Assembly (NCBI GenBank): GCA_014155875.1
Contig: JACEFZ010022409.1
Span: 431,001 to 495,000, forward strand
Reading direction: 5' to 3'
Source: Cepaea nemoralis
Lineage: Eukaryota > Mollusca > Gastropoda > Stylommatophora > Helicidae
DNA length: 64,000 nucleotides
The notes beneath the pieces are model-generated. The model was given only the letters and a program-made list of their open reading frames with translations, was not told the DNA's origin and did not search any database. Position 1 is the first letter of the stretch. Each line of letters begins with the position of its first letter. The position numbers and the translations under genes were made by a program. Below, one piece after another: positions 9,996 through 19,782 of this stretch.

Positions 9996-10530
9996 TGACA
10001 TACTGGCACCTCTCCGTCTTGATAGACGATAGTTTCTGACAGACTTAAACCTCTCAAACGCCCGAAGCCTAGGTTGAATTGCAGAGACCATAGTTTAGTT
10101 TTAGTTTAGCTGAGTCGGCGGATCAACATCACGGCACACGGGTATAACCCATAAGTGCTCCGTTCTACTCCTAACTCAAGCGACCATAGTTTGCCATGCC
10201 GCGTGATCCGTACTCACTCAGCCTGTCAAGTTTACTCAAGAGGAAAGGTAACATCAAACATCTGGAACATGACAAGATGCAGAAGCTGCCGGATTAGCAA
10301 AGCAATGCTGTAACCTTGGCTAGTTGCCGACCAAGTCTTAGAGCCTGGTCTTCACTGCCATGACATTTAGATGTTAGGTTGAATTTCCTCGCATCAGGAT
10401 AAGGCTTCAACCCCCTGGTTTGCGCTCCTCGAACCGAAGTCCTTGGCACAATGTGGGTCTCGGGTTTGGTGAGCCCCGCCCAGTTCTGTAGGAGAGATAG
10501 GACGTTGACCAGTGTGAACGAAGTGGTCTG
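9996..10530 (+). repeat. Dispersed repeat family E, interrupted by SINE C
   Basis: Shares with 26478-26968 and the inverted copy 44385-44858 the ordered landmarks tagacgatagtttct, gaccatag, aggaaaggtaaca, catctggaac, cagaagctgc, tgccatgacattt and ggcacaatgtgg. It is interrupted by a SINE C tail at 10097-10181. Coding content is nil. It may be a non-autonomous DNA element, as one end carries a small palindrome around cgtct/agacg. Confidence 0.75.
10086..10192 (-). repeat. SINE C 3' fragment with 11-bp TSD
   Basis: Minus-strand copy of the last 85 bp of SINE C (full copy at 35459-35868), including ggagcacttatgggttatac and ccgtgatgttgatccgcc. It is flanked by an exact 11-bp duplication gaccatagttt at 10086-10096 and 10182-10192. 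The host is family E, whose text continues across the site. Confidence 0.85.
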
Positions 10531-10614
10531 TGGCCATACTCGCAGCTGTTCCCTTTCTTTGATCAAACCAATATTCAACACTGGCGTTCCAACTTGGTGT
10601 GTCGAAGTGACTCC

Positions 10615-11330
10615 GTTAGCTCAACATTCACTTTACAACGGCACTCACGTTACGGCGATACTCGCGTTATGACGACGCTCATGTTACGGCGATATTCACG
10701 TTATGACGACACTCACGTTACGGCGATATTCACGTTATGACGACGCTCACGTTACGGCGATATTCACGTTATGACGACGCTCACGTTACGGCGATATTCA
10801 CGTTATGACGACGCTCATGTTACGGCGATATTCACGTTATGACGACACTCACGTTACGGCGATACTCGCGTTATGACGACGCTCATGTTACGGCGATATT
10901 CACGTTATGACGACGCTCATGTTACGACAACACTCATGTTACGACAACACTCATGTAACGACGGCATTCACGTTATGATGACACCCACGTTCCAATTCAT
11001 GAAACGATGACAATTAAACTACGTCGACACTCATGTTACTATCACACTCACATTACGACGACACTCACATTACGGTGACACTCAAATTACGTTGACATTC
11101 ACATTATGATGACACTCACATTGCGACGACACTCGCTTTACGACGTCTTTCGCTTTAGGATGACACTCGCTTTACGACGAAACTCACATTATGACAACAC
11201 TCGCTTCACGACGACAATCACATTAGGATGACACTCGCTTTACGACGACACTCGCTTTACGACTACACTCACATTAGGACAACACTCGCTTTACGACGAC
11301 ACTCACATTATGACAACCCTCACGCTAGGT
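10615..11330. repeat. 17-bp minisatellite in 34-bp dimers
   Basis: Basic unit like cacgttacggcgatatt alternating with cacgttatgacgacgct. The first 300 bp are regular. The rest drifts to units with cacattatgacgacact and cgctttacgacgac. No gene. Confidence 0.9.
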
Positions 11331-11435
11331 CGTGGTCTGTCGAAGCGATTCCCCGACATTTTCAGTCTCTTCCGTCAAACCCTGAGTAAAATATCACATC
11401 CAGACTGCTCTCAACACCCACTTAGGAGGTCAGCA

Positions 11436-12290
11436 AAGCCGAATGGATAAGAGAGTCTGATCTTAAACATCCGGTGTGCTGATGCCGAAGTAGCGGGTTC
11501 AACACCTACACCGGTCAGTTGCACTAAGATGTTGACTTCTCATCCTTGACTTGGTTCCATCCATCATGTGAAATGCCGGAAAGCGTGGGCGGTCATGACT
11601 TGCTGTTTCACTCGATCACGAGAGTCGTGGATCAACTCAGTGTTTCTGTCTCGACCATGCCACGTGGCCAAGCCATCCAGGTATTTGCTTCTCGGTCTTC
11701 CTCTTCGTATGTTCCCTTCGATCTTGCCAGTTGTCACTAAGTTCTCCAATTCATTTCTTCTCATAACATGTCCACAAAATTTTGACTGCCTCCAATTTCT
11801 CTAATCAATTTACGGTTTTCACTTGTTTCCTGTAATACTCGGTCATTGGTTTTTCTGTCTGTCCATGGTATTCTTTGCATTCTCCTCAGAAACCACATTT
11901 CTACAGCCATCAGATGATTTTCAACTTGACTGCTCATTGTCCAAGTTTCATATCCATACAAAAGTATAGGATCTATGTAACACCTCAACACTCTTTTTCT
12001 CGTTTCAATTGGCATCATTTTATTAGTCAGTATGTTTTTCATCTTGCTAAAGGCTACTTTCGCCATGGCAATTCTTGTTCTAATCTCTTCAAGGCATCTC
12101 CCATTAGATGTTATGACAGCTCCGAGATAATTGTACCGATACATTTAGAAATACCTCTGAAGTTGAAGTAGATTCGCCTGCAACACTGGTAAATGGGAAA
12201 GCTAGTCCATACGCAAAAATCAGCCTAGTGCACTATAAGTAATAGCACGGGTATTGACTACGCTTGAGTCTAAAGCGAGCGAACGTAACC
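11436..12290 (+). repeat. SINE family A interrupted by LINE
   Basis: The family A head and B-box region run from 11436 to about 11545, stopping at tccttgacttgg. The rest resumes at about 12145 (acctctgaagttgaagtaga through taaagcgagcgaacg). The intervening 600 bp is a minus-strand LINE 3' end. Confidence 0.8.
11547..12143 (-). mobile_element. LINE 3' end inserted in SINE A
   Basis: Minus-strand coding text from YLGAVITSNGRCLEEIRTRI through ILLYGYETWTMSSQ, EMWFLRRMQRIPWTDRKTND and RPRSKYLDGLATWHG to a stop near the 3' end. It is the same protein end as the copy at 4880-5272 but starts about 90 codons further upstream. A small frame shift near 11765 breaks it in two. The 3' tail is short ccatcc/ggatgg. 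It is the region after the RT fingers and palm, so nothing catalytic is present. Confidence 0.85.
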
Positions 12291-12299
12291 AAAAAATCA

Positions 12300-12663
12300 G
12301 CCACTTAATCAGAGCTGTTGTGCGCGGATGCAAGGTTTCCGGGTTGCCACTAATCCCCTGTCATCTTCCGTCTCGTGTCCAGGCGTTTTCCTAATGAAAT
12401 CTCGCGATACCGCCGTCTCCGTGTACTCATTGGCTCGACATTCTCAGTGTTTGTTCAGTGTCCGCTGGGATTCATTCATTAAGTTACACCAGTCTGTTTG
12501 CTTTTATGATGTCTGCGCCTGGTGATCCTTTGCATTGATTTCATTTTTTGTATTTGCATCCGATATGTTTTGGTTTTCAAAATCTAGTTTTACCTTGGTG
12601 GACTTTAACACCGAATATAAAAACAAAATATTGCATAATTTATTGCCTTGCATATTTAACTGT
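12300..12663. other. Intergenic, no gene seen
   Basis: Unique-looking stretch; nothing recognised on either strand. Confidence 0.5.
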
Positions 12664-13571
<908 letters not shown>

Positions 13572-13573
13572 TC

Positions 13574-13840
13574 CACATGGCCGAATCGATAAGAACGCGT
13601 GTTCTTAAACATCCGGTGTGCTGATGCCGATGTTAGCTGGTCTATAATGTTGACCTGTCGTCCTTGACTTGGGGACGTTAATTACAAGTACCTCTGAAGT
13701 CGGAGTGGGTTCGCCTGATGGCAAAGGACACTGTTAATAGGGAAAGCTAACCCACCAGCAAAATTCAGTCCATCCCTACTATAAATAGTGTGTATGGACT
13801 ACGCTTGAATTCAAAGCGAGTGAGCGCAAAAAGAAAAAAA
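13574..13840 (+). repeat. SINE family A, full-length copy
   Basis: The best reference copy: A-box-like catggccgaatcgataag, then catccggtgtgctgatgccg, then gttgacctgtcgtccttg, the middle acctctgaagtcggagtggg, the 3' part gactacgcttgaattcaaag, and an A-rich end. It lies against the 5' end of the preceding LINE fragment. The B box is partly deleted in this copy. Confidence 0.85.
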
Positions 13841-14119
13841 AAATTGTATATTTTGTGATCTAGGAAATCTACTAATATGCATTACTGCAGTTGTGGTTGT
13901 ATTTATATTCATTTAGTATCTACTCCATGTTGAACTCAACTTATTAACATCATTTTGCAGTCTGCCCTCGTCGCTGTAAAACAGGCACTGATCTTCTCAA
14001 ATAAAAGCTGTATACTGCAGAAATTACACAACATAAACTAAAGCAATGAGATACATTATCCAAGACTCGTATTCCCACAGTAAATTAGATTGTCTGCCAT
14101 GGAAATTTTAAACTGACTA
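13841..14119. other. Intergenic, no gene seen
   Basis: AT-rich, no motif recognised. Confidence 0.5.
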
Positions 14120-14345
14120 TCATGCCTGCTTGCTTGCATTAAGTTGACTTTTGTATATCGGTCGCTTGCCCCAGGGCGGCCTGTAGAAAGAATCGCTCAC
14201 AGCACAAAACTCCATAGCTCCAGAGACGAGCCTCAGGAGTCTCCGAGAAGATTGCACTCGAAAGACGGAGTTGGGAAACGAAACCACAGACCGCGAGGCA
14301 GGTGGTTTAACCACTCGGCCACGGAGACTCCTGGGTGTGTAACTG
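14120..14345 (-). repeat. tRNA-headed SINE-like repeat
   Basis: The minus strand starts ggagtctccgtggccgagtg, continues gttaaaccacctgcc and reaches gtggtttcgtttccc, closely following a Leu/Ser-type tRNA with A and B boxes. The body has no second clear copy in this window. A true tRNA gene is unlikely because the anticodon arm and acceptor pairing cannot be completed by eye. Confidence 0.55.
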
Positions 14346-14347
14346 CG

Positions 14348-15065
14348 CTGTGATAGTATTCACACATCTTGTGATTGCTTGTGATAGTATTCACACATCT
14401 TGTGATTGCCTGTGATAGTATTCACACATCTTATGATTGCTTGTGATAGTATTCACACATCTTGTGATTCCTTGTGATAGTATTCACACATCTTGTGGTG
14501 GCATGTGATAGTATTCACACAGCTGGTGGTGGCATGTGATAGTATTCACACAGTTCGTGGTGGCATGTGATAGTATTCACAAAGTTTGTTGTGGCATGTG
14601 ATAGTATCCACACATTTCGTGGTGGCATGTGATAGTATTCACAGATCTTGTGGTGACATGTGATAGTATTCACAGATCTTGTGGTGGCATGTGATAGTAT
14701 TCACACAGTTTGTGGTTGCATGTGATAGTATTCACACATCTTGTGGTTACTTGTGATAGTATTCACACAGCTTGTAGTTGCATGTGTTAGTATTCACAGA
14801 TCTTGTGGTGGCATGTGATAGTATTCACACAGTTTGTGGTTGCATGTGATAGTATTCACACATCTTGTGGTTACTTGTGATAGTATTCACACAGCTTGTA
14901 GTTGCATGTGTTAGTATTCACAGATCTTGTGGTGGCATGTGATAGTATTCACACAGTTTGTGGTTGCATGTGATAGTATTCACACATCTTGTGGTTACTT
15001 GTGATAGTATTCACACAGCTTGTAGTTGCATGTGTTAGTATTCACAGATCTTGTGGGTGCATGTT
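14348..15065 (+). repeat. 31-bp minisatellite with 124-bp higher-order repeat
   Basis: Unit starts tgtgatagtattcacac. The last third is organised as a 4-unit, 124-bp block: tcttgtggtggc recurs at 14677, 14801 and 14925. The core has a short GTGA...TCAC inverted repeat. Confidence 0.92.
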
Positions 15066-15257
15066 TATATTTATGTGGTGTCTTTGATTGAATGTAAGAG
15101 ATTGTTTTGGCGCCTGGTGTTCCTTGCCAAATCGAGAAGATCTGATCATTCGGGGCCACATCGATTGACGGATGTCAGACGCGGCAGTCGGGCAAACTTT
15201 GAGCTATAGCCTACAATGGGTGACGTTGTGATATTCTAGTATGATAATTTGGTCACG

Positions 15258-15505
15258 TCTAGTGTGAGTCGGGTGGTCAAGTGGTTTCACACTCGCCTCA
15301 TACGCTAGTTCTATGAGTTCTATCCCGGTCTAGTCAGGGATATGCACTACTGACGAGCTTAAACGAGAGCGAAACTCGGTCTAGTGCTTCCAGTCCGACG
15401 TGGACAGGACCCAAGATTCGTACAGGAATGCGACCAGTGTTTCCAGTAATGGGTGGTATTCAATCTTCAAACCTCAAATCCCGAAACCACCAAATAAATC
15501 AAATC
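15258..15505 (+). repeat. SINE family D, full-length copy
   Basis: tRNA-like head gtcgggtggtcaagtggttt with B-box-like gagttctatcccgg. The shared body follows: gatatgcactactgacgagc, gcgaaactcg, ctagtgcttcca, and the end aatcccgaaaccaccaaa. Copies at 27119-27345 (plus) and 55450-55690 (minus) share the body but have a different, decayed head. Confidence 0.8.
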
Positions 15506-15709
15506 GAATTATACTTTGACTGAAATTCTTTAAAAAAAAACATAGTCACTGGTATAGTTCTGAAACATCTATTATCCCCGAGTTAATTATACATTAAGAT
15601 TACATAAAATTGGCTGGAACCTAATTTAACATGCGAATATACCTGTCTGTCTGTCTCCCTAATGCGCTGTTCTCATTAAGTTTGGCAATTGCCAGTAAGC
15701 GTTCGCGTT

Positions 15710-17095
15710 TGTTGCTCCTTGTAAAGCACTCAATGACTTCTCATTGTCGAGATCAAATGTCTCTACTCCTTATAACATGCTCAATGACTCCTCGTTGTCG
15801 AAATCTAATTTATCTACTCCTTATAACATACTCAATGACCCTTCACTGCCTACATTTAATTTCTCTACTTCTTATTATATGCTCAATCTGAGTGTCTAAA
15901 TCTAAATTCTCCACTCCCTATAGCACGCTCAAAGTTTCACTGTCTACATCTAAATTCTCCACCCCTTATAGCACGCTCAAAGTTTCACTGTCTACATCTA
16001 AATTCTCTACTCCTTATAGCACGCTCAAAGTTTCACTGTCTACATCTAAATTCTCTACTCCTTATAGCACGCTCAAAGTTTCACTGTCTACATCTAAATT
16101 CTCTACTCCTTATAGCACGCTCAAAGTTTCACTGTCTACATCTAAATTCTCCACTCCTTATAGCACGCTCAAAGTTTCACTGTCTACATCTAAATTCTCT
16201 ACTCTTTATAACACGCTGAAAGTTTCACTGTCTACATCTAAATTCTTTACTCCTTATAGCACGCTCAAAGTTTCACTGTCTACATCTAAATTCTCTACTC
16301 TTTATAACACGCTCAAAGTTTCACTGTCTACATCTAACTTCTCTACTCTTTATAACACGCTCAACGTTTCACTGTCTACATCTAAATTCTCTACTCCTTA
16401 TAACACGCTCAAAGTTTCACTGTCTACATCTAAATTCTCTACTCCTTATAACACGCTCAAAGTTTCACTGTCTACATCTAAATTCTCTACTCCTTATAAC
16501 ACGCTCAAAGTTTCACTGTCTACATCTAAATTCTCTACTCCTTATAACACGCTCAAAGTTTCACTGTCTACATCTAAATTCTCTACTCCTTATAACACGC
16601 TCAAAGTTTCACTGTCTACATCTAAATTCTCTACTCCTCACTGTCTACATCTAAATTCTTTACTCCTTATAGCACGCTCAAAGTTTCACTGTCTACATCT
16701 AACTTCTCTACTCTTTATAACACGCTCAACGTTTCACTGTCTACATCTAAATTCTCTACTCCTTATAACACGCTCAAAGTTTCACTGTCTACATTTAAAT
16801 TCTCTACTCCTTATAACACGCTCAGTGGCTCCTCACTGTCTACATCTAAATTCTCTACTCCTCACTGTCTACATCTAAATTCTCTACTCCTCACTGTCTA
16901 CATCTAAATTCTCTACTCCTCACTGTCTACATCTAAATTCTCTACTCCTTATAACACGCTCAGTGGCTCCTCACTGTCTACATCTAAATTCTCTACTCCT
17001 CACTGTCTACATCTAAATTCTCTACTCCTCACTGTCTACATCTAAATTCTCTACTCCTTATAACACGCTCAGTGACTCCTCACTGTCTGTATCTA
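15710..17095 (+). repeat. 48-bp minisatellite, with 29-bp short form
   Basis: The unit starts ttctctactccttataacac; 48 bp gives a 16-residue cycle (SLSTSKFSTPYSTLKV) and a 328-codon open frame from 15892. The 3' part adds a 29-bp shortened unit made by deletion of the ttataacacgctc segment. Early units (15710-15890) are diverged. The frame has no plausible start context or other sequence and breaks when the unit changes, so I call it a repeat and not a gene. Confidence 0.92.
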
Positions 17096-17214
17096 AATTC
17101 CCTGGTCAGTCTGCGGTGTTTCCCTGTTCCCTCGAGGATGGCCTGGCCCGTTGACGTGTCAAGCCATTTAACGTCTTGCGTGTATTATCTAGCCCGCGCT
17201 GACACACCCAGTCC

Positions 17215-17580
17215 AAGGTTCCAAATCGCCTGCAGATGATTCGGAAGTAGACAAACTTGCGTTGATTTCGATGGTATGTGCGTCGGTCGTTCTGAAAGCA
17301 ATAACAAACAACTGATCGTACAAATTGCTTAGTAAATCACAAACTGTTATAATTGCCGGGGTTGGCTGCTACCTCCTGTAAAGGACACGCCACAAAGTAA
17401 TGAAATTACAACTTGAATGCTAAGTCCCCATCTCTCACATGCATTCAGAAATGCAGGTACATTTAAAAAAAAAAAATTAATTGCATACCCTTTATAGGAC
17501 ATGGCAATCAACCCCAGCATTTTTGGTCTGTTTGTGATTCCTTGGCATCACTAGCTAGTCTGCTTCCTAATCGCAGGTAC
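17215..17580. repeat. Two SINE B copies in inverted orientation
   Basis: A plus-strand copy (about 17215-17392: cgtcggtcgttctgaaag through cctgtaaaggacac) and a minus-strand copy (about 17478-17580: ttgcataccctttataggac through ctgcttcctaatcgcag, with an internal deletion) lie about 85 bp apart. An RNA across both could fold into a hairpin. Confidence 0.65.
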
Positions 17581-17694
17581 TTTTCAGCACTTAACAGCCA
17601 TTGTTTCGCTGTTGTTGGCAACTGGTTAGGTAAGTTTATATTTTTGCTTGCGCCAGCAACGGTTGACTTGAAGAATGTGTGGATCAGGAAGTTC

Positions 17695-18165
17695 ATATGA
17701 AGACTGCCTACAGCAGACGACAGCCTACACCAGACGACAGTCTACAGCAGACGACAGCCTACAGCAGACGACAGCCTACACCAGACGACAGCCTACAGCA
17801 GACGACAGCCTACAGCAGACGACAATCTACAGCAGACGACAGCCTACAGCAGACGACAGTCTACAGCAGACGACAGCCTACAGCAGACGACAGTTTACAG
17901 CAGACGACAGCCTACAGCAGACGACAGCCTACAGCAGACGACAGCCTACAGCAGACGACAGTCTACAGCAGACGACAGCCTACAGCAGACGACAGTCTAC
18001 AGCAGACGACAGCCTACAGCAGACGACAACCGACAGCAGACGACAGTCTACAGCAGACGACAGTCTACAGCAGACGACAGCCTACAGCAGACGACAGCCT
18101 ACAGCAGACGACAACCGACAGCAGACGACAGTCTACAGCAGACGACAGTCTACAGCAGACGACAC
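17695..18165 (+). repeat. 17-bp minisatellite, about 28 copies
   Basis: Unit cagcctacagcagacga, with cagtctacagcagacga and rarer variants. Since 17 is not a multiple of 3, two long overlapping frames encode the same 17-residue cycle (TTAYSRRQPTADDSLQQ). That identity of product across frames argues against a gene. Confidence 0.93.
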
Positions 18166-18789
18166 ACTGAAGCGCCCCACCAGGCGGGTGGCGGACCGCA
18201 GACAGGTCCCACTTAGCCCAGTGTACTGTGAATAATCGAATCTATAACATGTTTATTTACGTCTCCAGTGAGTGATGCTGTTTTATGCTGATGCCACAGA
18301 CACTGTAGGACCGCTGGAAATCCGTTTTGTTTGGATGATGGATACCACCAGTTGTCATAATTGGCATAATTCGCCCGCTAGAGGCTGGAAATTTGTCCCT
18401 CAATGCGAAGAATCGTCACAGCCTGTCTCTGCTAGCATCAGTTCATGAAGAAACACAACTTCGGCATTCGTTGGGCACGTCCCAACATGTGGTAACTCTG
18501 TTTTACTTTTGTTCCAGTTTGTGTGGGATGAGCTGTTCAATTCATTGTTGAATGTTAGCTGCTCGGTTGGTCATTTTGTTGGTTGCCAGGTCTGCTACAG
18601 TCTTGAGTTTATAACTCTTTAAGACGATTAAATATTGGCTCACAAATTGTATGAGCCATGGAAAGGACTTGCATCTGTCGGGGTCAGACTAGTGTAGGGG
18701 TTTTCCACTCGTTCCTGTACTCAAGTGCCATAACATGAGCACTGTGTTGCTGAGTCTTTTTCCCGTCTCCAAGTACAGCGTGGTGGGCA
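18166..18789. other. Intergenic, no gene seen
   Basis: Unique-looking sequence; no domain or shared repeat recognised. Confidence 0.5.
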
Positions 18790-19065
18790 ATAAGTTTGTT
18801 GTTCATCCATCGTGTGCCATGCCGATAAGCTTGGGCGGCCATGATTCGCCATCTCACGCGATCACCAGAGTCGTGGATCAGCTCAGTGTTCTTGTCTCAA
18901 CCATGCTACATGATCAAACCATCCAGGTATTTATTTCTCAACCTTTCCCTTGTTCTCTTCCCCTCGATCTTGCCATTTGTCACCAAGGTCTCTAATTTAT
19001 TTCTTCTCGTAACGTGGCCAAAAATCTTTGACTTTATAAGTCTAATTTCTATAATCATTTAGACG
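18790..19065 (-). mobile_element. LINE 3' end fragment
   Basis: Minus strand carries the same C-terminal text as the copies at 4880 and 11560 (the region giving GDRVR and the final FR-H motif), with a tail of ggatgaac. It is diverged, and the upstream part is missing. Confidence 0.7.
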
Positions 19066-19245
19066 TTAGAAATTTGTTGTGTATCTTTTATAGAACGTCG
19101 TACTCAACCCGAGCATTGTCTGTCTAGTAGTGATTCTCTAGGCAATTTTACATCAGTGGTTTACTACTGCATTCTAAACAGCCGATGCCAATACCTATGT
19201 GAAAATCAACGCAAAGCGGTATGCTAGCTGCGATTCACTTGGAAC
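19066..19245 (-). repeat. SINE family B, diverged copy
   Basis: Minus strand order matches family B: gtgtatcttttatagaacg, caatttt, agtggtttactactgcattc, aacgcaaagcggt. It directly abuts the LINE fragment. Confidence 0.65.
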
Positions 19246-19680
19246 TGTAGGACTACAGAACACAGAACTAAGCAGAGATTGATGATCGTGTGAAATGAAG
19301 AACAGTGAATGCTCACACATAGCGACACGGCTCCATCATGATGGGGAGTGTACGTCAATGACTCCATCACGTGACTCATTAGTTGATGACTCCACCACGT
19401 GACTCATCACTTGATGACCATCACGTGACTCATCAGTGGCCCCAGGTATGGACAGAAGGTCTATTGACATGTCACTTCTGGGTTGTCAAGCTGCCTTCGC
19501 TGTCCCTGAGCCAGAGACGCAGACTTACCAGAGTCTGGGCGTCACGTCTGCGGAGAGACTTGTCGAAACCTGGAACGTCTGGCAGCCGGGTAATCCAGTC
19601 TGTAGATGGATCCCATTACGGAGAAGTGCTCTAGGATCCCAGCCAGTGTAGGTCATGACCCAGCCATTAATGCAGCCCAT
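19246..19680. other. Spacer with short direct repeats
   Basis: Three imperfect copies of a segment with cacgtgactcatcac lie between 19360 and 19440. The rest is unassigned. Confidence 0.5.
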
Positions 19681-19782
19681 CGTTGTATGTGAACCATCTT
19701 TGCTTTATATTGAGATCTGTCTAGGGTTGATGGTGAAAACAAAACCATCGTTGTATGTGAACCACATTGCTTTTGCCTACGT
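19681..19782 (+). repeat. Diverged 70-bp satellite units, left flank
   Basis: Two units with catcgttgtatgtgaacc and gatctgtctagggttgatgg precede the 42-bp array. They match the 70-bp unit on the right flank, so the 42-bp array lies inside an older satellite field. Confidence 0.75.

Noticed and set aside
9638..10057. 139-codon minus-strand frame as a gene
   Set aside because: Overlaps dispersed repeat E and has no recognised motif.
10615..11330. CRISPR-like array of short repeats
   Set aside because: Units are contiguous with no spacers, and the genome is eukaryotic. The same applies to the other arrays.
14280..14345. True tRNA-Leu/Ser gene
   Set aside because: A and B boxes are present, but a full cloverleaf with matching acceptor ends could not be formed by eye, and it leads into a SINE-like body.
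15892..16878. 328-codon Ser/Thr-rich frame as a secreted or mucin-like protein
   Set aside because: Pure 48-bp repeat; the frame breaks when the unit length changes, and no signal peptide precedes it.
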